Positions 1-10,417 are shown, numbered from the stretch's first letter. The stretch: 64,000 nucleotides of DNA from Phycisphaerales bacterium (GCA_028289195.1 JANQQR010000026.1:110209-174208), one strand, 5' to 3'. The notes: generated by a model from the sequence alone, not told the origin. Translations and numbers: made by a program.

Positions 1-61
1 CGCGGCGTCGTGGATCGCGGGGTGCGTGGTGTTTCAGAGGCGCGATATCGCGACGGCGTAG
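1..61 (+). CDS. C-terminal end of a membrane protein (partial, runs off the window start)
   Basis: One frame is open from base 2 to a TAG at 59-61 and encodes a short hydrophobic stretch followed by FQRRDIATA. A final membrane helix followed by F-x-R-R-D-(I/L) is the usual ending of ABC-2 type transporter permeases, so that is my best guess. Only 19 residues are visible, so the family assignment is inference. The next feature is a palindrome and then a convergent gene, so this is a natural 3' end. Confidence 0.45.
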   Translation, partial: AASWIAGCVVFQRRDIATA

Positions 62-82
62 ACGCGGGCCTTTCCGCTACAT

Positions 83-130
83 CTCCCTCTGGGAGAGGTC
101 GATCCGCCGAACGGCGGATCGGGTGAGGGC
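83..130. repeat. REP-like double-hairpin element between convergent genes
   Basis: Two hairpins follow each other: CTCCC-TCT-GGGAG (83-87/91-95), and a perfect 10-bp arm CGATCCGCCG (100-109) with its complement at 112-121 around an AA loop. It is followed by GGGTGAGGGC. The combination of CTCCCTCTGGGAGAGG and GGGTGAGGGC resembles widespread intergenic palindromes of the REP/BIME kind. It lies between the 3' ends of two convergent genes, so it could also act as a bidirectional transcription end. No second full copy was noticed in this window. Confidence 0.5.
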
Positions 131-138
131 TCTGCCTT

Positions 139-1008
139 CTACCCCCTCTTCTCCGCCTCGTTCGGAGGGCGCATCGTGGAAAGATCGTGCCTGCGCAGAA
201 AGGTCATCTCGAGCCCTTGGACCTGGTGCAGTTCGAGCGTGCCTTCCGTCGTAGCCCCGACAAACTTGCCGTCGTGGGACCAATCCGCCCAAATCCACTC
301 GGGAGACAGCGAGCGTCGATCAGGGCCATTGCGAAGATACGTCACGGATTGGACGCCTTCGATCTGACCTTGCCGAGCATTGAAGTGGTAGCCGTCGCTG
401 ATGACACTCAGTTCAGATTCTCCTTGAGGTTGCGATCGCGTGACCGCAACTCTGCTCTCTGGGTAGGAATCCACTACGGCACTGTGCAGTTGCGGTGGTA
501 ACCACTGCGTGCTCGCGCGTTCGAAGTCTGAATCTCGTGTCCAGCCGTGTGACCTCTCTAGCGCGAAGAGGTCGCTGTCGTAGGACTTCATGATGAACCT
601 TTCGCCGTTTGGAAGAGCTACCTCCCGATCACGTTCTCCGACCGGGCCAGTCGGCGCGCCGAAGCGGTAACCGCGTGTGTACATTCCCGACTCAGGCCAG
701 CCAGCCGTTCCCTCCAGCGAGGGGATCTCCGAGATGTCTGCCCAAGAATCTGAAAGGTCATACGGGCTTCTTCCGCGCGCGCTCCAGTCGGCTTGAACGA
801 TGCACAGGTACTTTCCATCCGGCGAAATATCGCAGCGTCTCGGGTAGAACGACCCCCGTCTCCATCCGAGAACCGTCAACTCGAACGACTGGAGGTCGAG
901 CATCAGCACGCACCATTGCTCGCTCGGCCCTCGTCGGAAAATGACGGCGACCGGGGCTTCCGTTGCAATGATGCCGTAGATCCGCGGTGGAGGGGGTGTC
1001 TTTCCCAT
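139..1008 (-). CDS. hypothetical protein, possibly WD40/beta-propeller-like
   Basis: A 289-residue protein I do not recognise. The segment RRCDISPDGKYLCIV and the later WADWSHDGKFVGATTEG resemble the S-x-D-G-K turns of WD40 or TolB-type propeller blades, which suggests a partial propeller; this is inference. I chose ATG at 1008 because GAGGGGAAG lies just upstream; an in-frame start farther upstream would overlap the methyltransferase. It follows the methyltransferase by 13 bp and is probably the last gene of the dnaN operon. It is visibly less GC-rich, especially at third positions, than dnaN and the methyltransferase, hinting at a more recently acquired or weakly constrained gene. Confidence 0.6.
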   Translation of the reverse strand: MGKTPPPPRIYGIIATEAPVAVIFRRGPSEQWCVLMLDLQSFELTVLGWRRGSFYPRRCDISPDGKYLCIVQADWSARGRSPYDLSDSWADISEIPSLEGTAGWPESGMYTRGYRFGAPTGPVGERDREVALPNGERFIMKSYDSDLFALERSHGWTRDSDFERASTQWLPPQLHSAVVDSYPESRVAVTRSQPQGESELSVISDGYHFNARQGQIEGVQSVTYLRNGPDRRSLSPEWIWADWSHDGKFVGATTEGTLELHQVQGLEMTFLRRHDLSTMRPPNEAEKRG

Positions 1009-1021
1009 TCCGCGCTTCCCC

Positions 1022-1831
1022 TCACGTGCGCGCCACAAACACCACCCGAGACAAGCGCCCCTCGCCCGCCAGCCTCGCCGTGACATCCAGGAACACCTGC
1101 TGACGCTCGAACGAATCGGCGCCCTCGACTTCGCGCAGGCCGTCGGCGTGCGCGGCGCGGGCGTCGCGGAAGCGCGAGGCCACCAGCGCCATGTTGCCGG
1201 TCACGTCTTCTTCGCGCTCGATCTCGAAGCCGATCTCCCCGAGCAACCCGGCGTCGTAGGCGCGGGGCACCATCAGGAAGTAGCCGATCGACGTGCGGAT
1301 GCGCATCTCCTCGTCGGTGATCGGCCCGGTCACAATGATCGGGTCGGTGAACAGCAGGCATCCGCCGGGCTTGAGCACGCGCTTCCACTCGCGCAGCACC
1401 GCCGGGCGATCCGGCAGATGATTGATCGCGTCGAAGCACGACAGCGCATCGAACGTGCCGTCTTCAAAAGGGAGGCCCGCGCCGGCGTCGACGGTCTGGA
1501 ACCTGCAGCGCTCGTCGAGCGATCGCTCCTTGGCCTGGCGATTGGCCTGCGCGACGCCGTCGGCGTGGATGTCCACCCCGACGAGATCGCACCCCGTTTC
1601 CTTGGCCATGAACAGCGCGGGACCGCCGGAGCCGCAGGCGATGTCGAGCAGCGCCTGCCCGGCGCCGAGGCCGATCCACGACAGGAAGCCGCGTACTTCG
1701 TCGGCGGTGATCCAGCTGTTCTGTCCGATGTCCTCGCCCCAGGTCTCGCGCCGGATGGAGGCGTAGAGGTCGGTGGCGAAGCCGCCGTATTGCGCGTCGT
1801 AGAACTCGCTCTTCGACGCCTCGGTCGTCAC
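1022..1831 (-). CDS. class I SAM-dependent methyltransferase
   Basis: The 269-residue protein has the Rossmann-fold methyltransferase signature. Motif I LLDIACGSGG is at residues 61-70, the acidic residue that binds the SAM ribose is D87 in VGVDIH, and a post-motif KPGG is near 154-157. The N-terminal ETWGEDIGQNSWIT block resembles the small-molecule N-methyltransferases of the sarcosine/dimethylglycine type, but the substrate cannot be read from sequence. The start is GTG at 1831, whose GTGA overlaps the dnaN stop codon, so the gene is translationally coupled to dnaN. That partner is unusual and its meaning is unclear. Confidence 0.88.
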   Translation of the reverse strand: MTTEASKSEFYDAQYGGFATDLYASIRRETWGEDIGQNSWITADEVRGFLSWIGLGAGQALLDIACGSGGPALFMAKETGCDLVGVDIHADGVAQANRQAKERSLDERCRFQTVDAGAGLPFEDGTFDALSCFDAINHLPDRPAVLREWKRVLKPGGCLLFTDPIIVTGPITDEEMRIRTSIGYFLMVPRAYDAGLLGEIGFEIEREEDVTGNMALVASRFRDARAAHADGLREVEGADSFERQQVFLDVTARLAGEGRLSRVVFVART

Positions 1832-2988
1832 TGCAGGTTGACCGGCATCACGACGTAGAGGAAGTCCGAGCCGCTCTTGATCAGGCCGGGCTTATTCGGC
1901 GCCTTGAGCTCGAGGATGATCTGCTCGTCGGCCATGACCTTCAGCGCGTCGGTCAGGAACGCCGGGTTGAAGCCGATCTCGATGTCCTCGCCCTCGTAGC
2001 CCTCGAGCTCGACGTCGATCTCCGCCTCGCCCATCTCCGGGGTGCGGCTGGACATCTTCAGCAGTTCGCCCTTGTCAGCCTTGCTGAACGCCAGGCGCAC
2101 GCCGCGGCTCTCCTCGTTGGTCAGCAGCGCGGCGCGCCGGACGGCAGAAGAGAGGATCTGGGTGTCGAACTTCGCCTTCTTGTCCTGGTCCTTGGGGATG
2201 ACGTCGTCGTAGGGGGGGAACGCACCTTCCACGAGGTTCGACGCCAGCACAGCGCCCGAGCCGTCCTCGGTTTCGTCGAAGGCGAAGACGATCTGGTTCG
2301 AGGTGATCGCCACGCGGACCTTGCCCTGCGGGTCGTCGATCAGCTTGGCGACGAGGTTGAGCGCCTTGGTGGGGACGATGCACGAGCTGTCGTCGGTGCC
2401 CGACGGGGTCTCGGCGTTGCCGCGGGCGAGCGCCAGGCGCCGGCCGTCGGTCGCGACCATCTCCAGCTTCTTGCCCTGGCGACGCAGGAGCACGCCGTTG
2501 ATCGCGTAGCGCGAGTTCTCGCGGGCGGTCGAGAACACGGTGCGACTGATCAGGCGCTCGAGCGTCTCGGTCGAGATGGTGAACACGTCGGCGCCCGCGT
2601 CGTCGCCGGGAAAGTCCGGGACAGCGGGGAAATCCTGGGCGGGGTAGCCGAACACCTTGAACTTGGCGTCGCGCCCCTTGATCTCGCAGACGTCCTGCTG
2701 GGATTCGATGGTGAGCGTCGGTTCGGAGTCCTGCGCCTGCACGATCGCGCGGAGGCGATCGGCGGGGATGAGGACTTCGCCCGGTTCCTGCACCTCGACC
2801 TGCGCGCGGCTGAGGCGCGTCGAGATCTCGGCGTCGGTGCCGCTGAGGGTGATGAGATCTCCGGAATCACCCTTCTTGGCCTCGAAGTGGATGCACATCA
2901 ACTGCGGCTTGGGAGTTCTCGATGCAACGACGCCCGCAACGAGGTTGACGGCGTTCAAGAGCGCAGCGCGATCACAGATCAGCTTCAT
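1828..2988 (-). CDS. dnaN: DNA polymerase III subunit beta (sliding clamp)
   Basis: The 386-residue protein has the three repeated clamp folds and normal length for DnaN. It starts MKLICDRAALLNAVNLV and ends with the family's typical YVVMPVNL-type tail (here VVMPVNLQ). The clamp encircles DNA and tethers the replicative polymerase. I chose ATG at 2988 because it fits the conserved N-terminus and has GGGAG upstream; the open frame continues upstream without homology. dnaN is not next to dnaA or recF here. Instead it heads an operon with a methyltransferase and an unknown protein, and it is divergent from transketolase. Confidence 0.97.
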   Translation of the reverse strand: MKLICDRAALLNAVNLVAGVVASRTPKPQLMCIHFEAKKGDSGDLITLSGTDAEISTRLSRAQVEVQEPGEVLIPADRLRAIVQAQDSEPTLTIESQQDVCEIKGRDAKFKVFGYPAQDFPAVPDFPGDDAGADVFTISTETLERLISRTVFSTARENSRYAINGVLLRRQGKKLEMVATDGRRLALARGNAETPSGTDDSSCIVPTKALNLVAKLIDDPQGKVRVAITSNQIVFAFDETEDGSGAVLASNLVEGAFPPYDDVIPKDQDKKAKFDTQILSSAVRRAALLTNEESRGVRLAFSKADKGELLKMSSRTPEMGEAEIDVELEGYEGEDIEIGFNPAFLTDALKVMADEQIILELKAPNKPGLIKSGSDFLYVVMPVNLQ

Positions 2989-3042
2989 GGACGGTCGGAC
3001 TCCCAAGGGTCGGGTCGCCCCCTTCGGGCTACCACAATCGGC

Positions 3043-3048
3043 AGTGTA
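3043..3048 (-). promoter_or_regulatory. possible -10 element for dnaN
   Basis: On the minus strand the hexamer TACACT lies about 55 bases before the dnaN ATG. The same hexamer is the -10 of the tRNA-Glu promoter in this window. No convincing -35 was found at the right distance, so this is only a suggestion. Confidence 0.3.
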
Positions 3049-3096
3049 CCGCACCCATGAAATCACGCGCATTGGCGGATCGGGCCCCGGGGACCC

Positions 3097-3125
3097 TTGT
3101 ACGACGGGCTGGAATGTCCGATACT
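3097..3125 (+). promoter_or_regulatory. sigma-70 type promoter for transketolase
   Basis: TTGTAC (3097-3102) and GATACT (3120-3125) are separated by exactly 17 bases, the optimal spacing for the housekeeping sigma factor. Transcription would begin near 3132, leaving a leader of about 90 nt before the chosen start codon at 3222. Confidence 0.6.
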
Positions 3126-3221
3126 TGCCCGCTTGGAACGCAGCGGGCGGCATCCGTTTGGCGGGTGTTCGGGTCGCTTGTCAGCCTCCGCCATCGGCGA
3201 GGCAAGGATATGGAGACTGGC

Positions 3222-5195
3222 ATGTCATTTGAAGCGGCTGTCCACGCGCAAGCGATCGAACTCGACCGTCTCGCCCTCGAGATGACCGCGGACGCGGGAA
3301 GCGGGCACCCGAGCACAGCGATGAGCCTCGGGCACATCGTGACGGTTCTGATGTTCTCGGCGATGCGCTGGAGCCCCGAGGTCCCAGACTACCCCTCGAG
3401 CGACCGGCTGGTGCTCAGCGAAGGCCACGCGGTGCCGATCGTCTACGCAGCCGCGGCTCGCCTTGGCGTGCAGATCGGTCGCGACCCCTCGCAGCGCCGC
3501 CCCATGACCATCGACGACGCGATGCGCCTGCGCGAGGCCGACAGCGAGATCGACGGCCACCCCAACCCGGTTGAAGGCTTCCCGTTCTTCGATGCCGCGA
3601 CCGGATCGCTCGGCCAGGGCCTGAGCGTCGCCGCGGGCATCGCCGAGGCGGCCCGCCTTGAGAACATGGACAAGCGGGTGTTCTGCATCATCGGCGACGG
3701 CGAGTCCCGCGAGGGACAGGTCGCCGAAGCGCTCGACTACATCGCCGAGCGCGGCCTGACCAACGTCCTGACCATCTTCAACTGCAACGAGTACGGCCAG
3801 ACCGGGCGCGTCAGCGACCAGCAGTCGGCCGAGAAGCTCGAAGCCAAGCTCAAGGCGTTCGGGTTCGACGTCACCGTGATCGACGGCCACTCCCCGGCAG
3901 AGATCAAGGATGCCCTCGACGCCTTCGCGCAGCGCTCCGGAGATTCCTCCGTCGCGCCGATGGCGATCGTCGCCAAGACCGTCAAGGGCTGGGGCTCCCC
4001 CACGCTCCAGGCCGGCAACTGGCACGGCAAGCCCGCCTCGGGCGACACCCTGACCAAGGTCCTCGACGAACTCAACGAGCGACGGAACGAGCTGACCACG
4101 GCCCTCGGATCCGGAGATGCCTTCACGATCGAGCCCCCGGCGCAGGCCCCGGCGCCCGAATTTGCGACCGGTGATCTGCCCTCGTTCTCCGAGGCCATGC
4201 GCTCCCGCGACATGGAATCGACGCTGCACACCGGGCGCCTGGCGACGCGGAAGGCCTACGGCATCGCGCTCCAGCAACTCGGCCGCGTGAACCCGCGCGT
4301 CGTGACGCTCGACGCCGATGTCAGCAACTCCACCTTCGCCGAGACCTTCGCGAAGGACCCCGACCTTGCCTCGCGCTTCTTCGAGTGCCGGATCGGCGAG
4401 CAGAACATGGTGTCCGCCGCTGTCGGGCTTTCCGCGTCTGGGTTCATCCCCTTCTGCTCGACGTTCGGCAAGTTCTTCGCACGCGCGATCGACCAGATCG
4501 AGATGGCGATCATCAGCGGGGCGAACATCAAGCTCGTCGGTTCGCACGTCGGCGTGAGCCTCGCGGCCGACGGCCCCAGCCAGATGGCCCTGCCCGACGT
4601 CGCCTGGTTCCGCTCGCTCTCGACGGTCAAGAACCACCTGGGCAACCCTGCTTGCTACATCCTGCAGCCCGCGGACGCCTATGCCGCCTACGCCCTGACC
4701 GGCGTGATGGCCGAGTACGAGGGCGCCTGCTACATGCGGACGCTCCGACCCGACACCGAGTTCCTCTACAACGACGACACCGTGTTCAACCTCGGTGGCT
4801 TCGAGGTGCTCAACGAGGGTCGCGACGTCCTGCTGTGTGCCTCGGGCTACATGGTCCACGAGGCCAACAAGGCGCTGGAGCTCCTCGACAAGAACGGCAT
4901 CTCCGCGACGCTGGTCGACCTCTACAGCCTCCCGTTCGACGAGGAGGCCCTGCTCGACATGGCCAACGCCAACAACGGCTACATCGTGACCCTCGAAGAC
5001 AACTTCGGGGGAGGCATCGGCTCGGCCGTCGCCGACGCTCTGGCCGAGTCCGGCGAAGGGTTCACCCTCGAGCAGATGAAGGTCGACCGGATTCCGAAGT
5101 CCGCCCGCACCCCCGATGAGGTGATCCAGATGGTCGGGCTTTCTCCCGAGGACATTCTGAATCGGTGCCTGACGATGCTGGGTGTCCCCGTCTAA
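3222..5195 (+). CDS. tkt: transketolase
   Basis: A 657-residue thiamine-diphosphate enzyme that moves two-carbon ketol units between sugar phosphates in the pentose phosphate pathway. Visible signatures are GSGHP (26-30), the SEGHA block (66-70), GSLGQGLS (128-135) and the thiamine-diphosphate motif GDG (158-160) ending at NCN (187-189). A pyrimidine-binding domain and a C-terminal domain follow. The length matches the family. I chose ATG at 3222 because GGAG lies 6 bases upstream; ATG at 3210 is the alternative and adds four residues. The gene appears monocistronic. Confidence 0.95.
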   Translation: MSFEAAVHAQAIELDRLALEMTADAGSGHPSTAMSLGHIVTVLMFSAMRWSPEVPDYPSSDRLVLSEGHAVPIVYAAAARLGVQIGRDPSQRRPMTIDDAMRLREADSEIDGHPNPVEGFPFFDAATGSLGQGLSVAAGIAEAARLENMDKRVFCIIGDGESREGQVAEALDYIAERGLTNVLTIFNCNEYGQTGRVSDQQSAEKLEAKLKAFGFDVTVIDGHSPAEIKDALDAFAQRSGDSSVAPMAIVAKTVKGWGSPTLQAGNWHGKPASGDTLTKVLDELNERRNELTTALGSGDAFTIEPPAQAPAPEFATGDLPSFSEAMRSRDMESTLHTGRLATRKAYGIALQQLGRVNPRVVTLDADVSNSTFAETFAKDPDLASRFFECRIGEQNMVSAAVGLSASGFIPFCSTFGKFFARAIDQIEMAIISGANIKLVGSHVGVSLAADGPSQMALPDVAWFRSLSTVKNHLGNPACYILQPADAYAAYALTGVMAEYEGACYMRTLRPDTEFLYNDDTVFNLGGFEVLNEGRDVLLCASGYMVHEANKALELLDKNGISATLVDLYSLPFDEEALLDMANANNGYIVTLEDNFGGGIGSAVADALAESGEGFTLEQMKVDRIPKSARTPDEVIQMVGLSPEDILNRCLTMLGVPV

Positions 5196-5382
5196 GGGTG
5201 GCGGGTCGCGCAGCACCTGCGCAGAACGCGTCCGGTAACCGCAGCACCCGAACATCTCGGGGTGCCGCGGGCGTCCAGTTCGTGTTTTGTAAGGACTTGA
5301 GTAGAAGCGTTCAAACGAAGGAAAAAAGGCCTTCAATTGTGCATGGGGCCAGATTCTTCGGCCGAAACACCACTCGGCCGGT

Positions 5383-5411
5383 TTGCGAACGCTATCCAGC
5401 GGAGTTAGGAT
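5383..5411 (+). promoter_or_regulatory. sigma-70 type promoter for the porin gene
   Basis: TTGCGA (5383-5388) and TAGGAT (5406-5411) have the ideal 17-base spacer. Transcription would start near 5418, giving a leader of about 183 nt before the porin ATG. Confidence 0.6.
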
Positions 5412-5415
5412 AGCG
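5390..5415. promoter_or_regulatory. inverted repeat overlapping the porin promoter (candidate operator)
   Basis: CGCTATCC (5390-5397) is perfectly repeated in inverse as GGATAGCG (5408-5415) with a 10-base gap. The right arm covers most of the -10 hexamer and the left arm lies in the spacer, the position expected for a dimeric repressor. A role as an operator is inference. Confidence 0.4.
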
Positions 5416-5600
5416 GCCACTCACTTGTTCGGAGAACCCCCCCTCTGGGCGTGTGCCCCGGAGCGGGAAACAGAGTCGAGCAGGAAGCCAATCGGGCTGA
5501 GCCGTCTCTGAGAGTCGATGGAGAGCCAACGCCACACGACTCGATGCGGCGTGCTAAGGCCAACGGCAGAAGAAATAGGGTCATGCTAAAGGAGAGTCAC

Positions 5601-6986
5601 ATGAGTAAGACGAGCCGTCTGAGTCTGCTCGCTGGAGCCGCGATTGCGTTCGGCTCGGCTGGCAGCGCCCTCGCCGAGAGCGAGGCCGTCAACAATGAGG
5701 ATCAGGTCCGCTCGATCGTCGCCGAGATGCTCGCCGACGCCGAGTCGCGTTCCAGCCTTCTGCAGTCGGGCGGCTCCGCCGGCCACGACGGCAGCCAGTT
5801 CTTCCTCAGTTCCGGTGACGGTGCGTTCCGCCTGAACGTCAGCGGTCAGATCCAGTTCCGCTACTACCTGAACTTCCGCGACGACGACAACAACAGCGAC
5901 CGCAACGGTGACGGCGACGTCGACGAGATCGACGACGAACTCAACCCCGAGACCGACTTCGAGTCGGGCTTCCAGACCCGTCGCACGAAGCTCACCTTCG
6001 AGGGCAACGTGTTCGAAGAGTCCCTCTTCTACCACGTGACCGGTGCCTTCGATCGCGACGGCGGCGACTTCGAGCTCGAAGACGCCTACGTCGGCTACGA
6101 GTTCGACAACGGCATCGCCGTTCGCTGGGGTCAGTTCAAGGTCCCGTTCATGCGTGAAGAACTCGTCAGCTCCAAGCGTCAGCTCGCCGTTGACCGCTCG
6201 CTGACCAACGAGGTCTTCAACCAGGGCCGCTCCCAGGGTGTCGAGCTCGCCTACGAGGCCGAGGACGCCAAGTGGCGCACCGCGGTCGCCTTCTCCGACG
6301 GCTTCAACTCCGTCAACTCCGACATCACCACCGAGAAGGGCTTGGCCCCCGGCTTCCGCCTCGGCGGCGGCGAGGCCCAGTACGCCTTCACCGGTCGTTT
6401 CGAGTTCCTCGGCGCCGGCAACTGGAGCCAGTTCAACGACTTCACCAGCCAGCCCGGCAGCGACTTCGGTCTGCTCGTCGGTGCGGCCGTCCACTTCGAG
6501 GGCGGCGACGAGGACGGCAACGCCTACGGCGGCGACGACTACTTCAACTTCAGCTACACCGTCGACGTCTCGGTCGAGGGTGACGGCTGGAACGCCTTCG
6601 CTGCGTTCGTCGGTTCGACCACCGAGCTCGACGACGTTCCCGCGGACGGCCCCGGCGCCGACGCCGATGACGTCGACAACGACGACTTTGGCTTCGTCGT
6701 CCAGGGTGGCTGGCAGCTCCCCAACACCGACTGGGAACTCTTCGGTCGCTACGACATCCTCTTCCCGGATGACGGCGATCGCCGCGAATCGGATGATGAG
6801 TTCCAGACCATCACGTTCGGCACCAACTACTACCTCCACGGCCACGCCGCCAAGTTCACGGCTGACATCCAGTGGCACATCGACGACACCAACGAGATCA
6901 GCGGTCCGAACACCGGCATCGGCTACCTCCAGGATGACGATGACGGCGAGTTCGCCTTCCGCTTCCAGTTCCAGCTCCTGTTCTGA
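5601..6986 (+). CDS. outer-membrane porin, phosphate-selective porin O/P (OprP) type
   Basis: The 461-residue protein starts with a signal peptide, MSKTSRLSLLAGAAIAFGSA, cleaved after ALA near residue 25. A short helical stretch follows and then a long alternating beta pattern rich in Asp, Gly, Phe and Tyr. GDFELEDAYVGYEF and AVRWGQFKVPFMREEL resemble the OprO/OprP family, as does the final aromatic FRFQFQLLF. Acidic Asp/Asn/Gly loops such as DDDNNSDRNGDGDVDE could bind calcium. ATG at 5601 has AAAGGAG upstream. The gene has its own promoter, a long leader and a strong terminator, so it is probably highly expressed. The transported solute is not known. Confidence 0.85.
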   Translation: MSKTSRLSLLAGAAIAFGSAGSALAESEAVNNEDQVRSIVAEMLADAESRSSLLQSGGSAGHDGSQFFLSSGDGAFRLNVSGQIQFRYYLNFRDDDNNSDRNGDGDVDEIDDELNPETDFESGFQTRRTKLTFEGNVFEESLFYHVTGAFDRDGGDFELEDAYVGYEFDNGIAVRWGQFKVPFMREELVSSKRQLAVDRSLTNEVFNQGRSQGVELAYEAEDAKWRTAVAFSDGFNSVNSDITTEKGLAPGFRLGGGEAQYAFTGRFEFLGAGNWSQFNDFTSQPGSDFGLLVGAAVHFEGGDEDGNAYGGDDYFNFSYTVDVSVEGDGWNAFAAFVGSTTELDDVPADGPGADADDVDNDDFGFVVQGGWQLPNTDWELFGRYDILFPDDGDRRESDDEFQTITFGTNYYLHGHAAKFTADIQWHIDDTNEISGPNTGIGYLQDDDDGEFAFRFQFQLLF

Positions 6987-7018
6987 TCCGTTCAGACCAG
7001 GCCTGATCTGAGAACACC

Positions 7019-7055
7019 ACCGGCCGGCTCCTCGGAGCCGCCCGGTTCTTTTTTT
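7019..7055 (+). terminator. rho-independent terminator of the porin gene
   Basis: Stem ACCGG plus CGGCTCC (7019-7031) pairs with GGAGCCG plus CCGGT (7034-7046) around a two-base loop with one internal C/C mismatch. It is followed by TCTTTTTTT. Confidence 0.9.
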
Positions 7056-7110
7056 GCGATGAGCTCGTGCCCCGACGGGGGAGCGGAAGACCCCGGGGAA
7101 ACCGGGACGG

Positions 7111-9129
<2,019 letters not shown>

Positions 9130-9224
9130 GCGTCAAACGCTCCTCTCTCGTCTCGGTGCGGGGAGCGCAAGGATACACGACGCTTCGGAATGCGATGAGG
9201 GCGGCGCACATTCGCGCTGCGCGC

Positions 9225-9260
9225 AAAAAGAACCACCGGCAGGCCGAAGCCTGCCGGTGG
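9225..9260 (-). terminator. rho-independent terminator of the first PEP-CTERM-like gene
   Basis: On the minus strand CCACCGGCAGGC and GCCTGCCGGTGG form a 12-bp stem with a TTCG loop, followed by TTCTTTTTG. Confidence 0.9.
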
Positions 9261-9359
9261 AATGAACTTACGTTCGTGTCTCGCCCGTCGCCGCAAGACA
9301 GCGGGCGGACGTGCTCAGGGGATGCAGGCCGGGGAAGCGGCTCGCATCACTCGGAGCGA

Positions 9360-10127
9360 TCAGGCGCGCCGACGACGCAGAGCCGCAACGCCACCCAGAC
9401 CGAGGAGGGCGAGCGAACCCGGAGTCGGAACAACCTGGAACCACACGTCGTAGGTGTCACCGTTGGCGCCAGCGTTGGGGACGAGGTAGCTCTTCAGGAC
9501 GTACTCCTGACCATCGAGCTCGATCGAAGCGCCATCGACTTCGAACTCGGCACCGATCGGGCCGCTGTTGTCGCCAAGCTGGATGTTGAAGAGGCCGCCG
9601 CCGGTCACGGTCTCGCCGGTCGGAACCGTGAGACGCGCGATGAAGACGCCGTCCTCGCCACGACCACCCGCGCCATCCGGGGCGAAGCCCGAGATGAAGG
9701 GCTGCGGAGCGATGCCGAGGCCGAGGTACGCAGCGGTGTTGCCAGCCGCCCAAGTGCTACCGGGGCCAAGGATGGTGCTGAACGGCAGCGTACCGGCGTT
9801 GTTCGCCGTGTAGTCACCGGGCACGTAGTCACCGTAGAACGCACGGGTCGCCGCCTGGTTGCCGGCGGCAACGGTCGGACCGAACGCATCGATCGCGAAG
9901 TAGGAATCCTGCTCGAAGGTCGGGAGGATGCCGTACAGGAACGGGCCGGCGTTCAGGAGGCTGGGGTTACCAGCTTCCTTGTAGAACGCACCCGAACTCG
10001 GGGCGAAACCCTGACCAACGATGCCATCAACCGGTCCGCCAGCTTCGAAGCTGAGGAACTGGAACGGGGCAGCCGAGGCACCCGCCGACAGGGCGAGGAC
10101 AGCAGCCGTAGACAGAACAGCCTTCAT
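9360..10127 (-). CDS. PEP-CTERM-like sorting-domain exported protein (copy A)
   Basis: The 255-residue protein has an N-terminal signal peptide (MKAVLSTAAVLALSAGASAA). A Gly/Ala/Pro-rich body follows, and the tail PTPGSLALLGLGG plus RRRR is the exosortase-type sorting signal (motif, membrane helix, Arg cluster), with PTPG in place of the classic PEP. Such proteins are exported and anchored or processed at the cell surface by exosortases. The body starting with FQFLSFEAGGPVDGIVGQGF is shared with the next gene; its function is unknown. ATG at 10127 has AGGAGGAG upstream. It is one of two tandem paralogues, each with its own terminator. Confidence 0.85.
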   Translation of the reverse strand: MKAVLSTAAVLALSAGASAAPFQFLSFEAGGPVDGIVGQGFAPSSGAFYKEAGNPSLLNAGPFLYGILPTFEQDSYFAIDAFGPTVAAGNQAATRAFYGDYVPGDYTANNAGTLPFSTILGPGSTWAAGNTAAYLGLGIAPQPFISGFAPDGAGGRGEDGVFIARLTVPTGETVTGGGLFNIQLGDNSGPIGAEFEVDGASIELDGQEYVLKSYLVPNAGANGDTYDVWFQVVPTPGSLALLGLGGVAALRRRRA

Positions 10128-10256
10128 GATATGTTTCTCCTCCTGGGACCCGGTCACCCGAGACCCGACAAAGAACCTGCTTCTTCCCAAGCTGGAAGCC
10201 GGTTCAGACGGGTGGGTCGGAAGTCCGGACAGCCAGCGACGTGGTTTCCGTTGCTT

Positions 10257-10284
10257 ATTCTGCCCACAATCCGGGGTGATGCAA
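10257..10284 (-). promoter_or_regulatory. possible promoter for PEP-CTERM-like copy A
   Basis: On the minus strand TTGCAT (10279-10284) and CAGAAT (10257-10262) are 16 bases apart, about 130 bases before the start codon. The -10 match is only four of six. Confidence 0.3.
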
Positions 10285-10381
10285 GCGGTGTTTTCCCTTC
10301 AATCCGCAGTTTCATGCGGAAAAAATCCTCTCCACCCCTGGCGATAGGTTTCTGGATGGGGAATTCCCGCTCGGGGGCCTG

Positions 10382-10417
10382 AAAAACGAAAACACCGGCA
10401 GGCCGAAGGCCTGCCGG
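10382..10417 (-). terminator. rho-independent terminator of the second PEP-CTERM-like gene
   Basis: CCGGCAGGCC (10395-10404) pairs with GGCCTGCCGG (10408-10417) around a 3-base loop. On the minus strand it is followed by a T-rich run (TTTTCGTTTTT). The stem is nearly the same as that after copy A, so the terminator was duplicated with the gene. Confidence 0.88.

Larger units (their letters stand above)
5196..5600. other. intergenic region between transketolase and porin
   Basis: No gene is supported in these 405 bases. It contains a GC-rich hairpin after tkt (GCACCC 5244-5249 with GGGTGC 5260-5265) that lacks a T-tract, an AT-richer stretch at 5280-5340, and then the porin promoter, a dyad and a leader of about 185 nt. 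Confidence 0.6.

Noticed and set aside
3135..3157. GGAAC-N15-CGTT upstream of transketolase
   Set aside because: The spacing differs by one from the two ECF-type motifs and the position overlaps a good sigma-70 promoter region for a housekeeping gene. Likely chance, though worth including in a genome-wide motif count.
3225..5420. Long open frame of over 700 codons antisense to transketolase
   Set aside because: It mirrors the codon bias of the true gene (GC-rich third positions), has no recognisable domain, and transketolase is unmistakable. The same applies to long antisense frames opposite the porin, acs, gspE and the M1 peptidase.
10304..10326. CCGCA-TGCGG hairpin followed by A residues
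   Set aside because: The run of A lies on the wrong side for termination of any gene here; no gene ends on the plus strand at this place.
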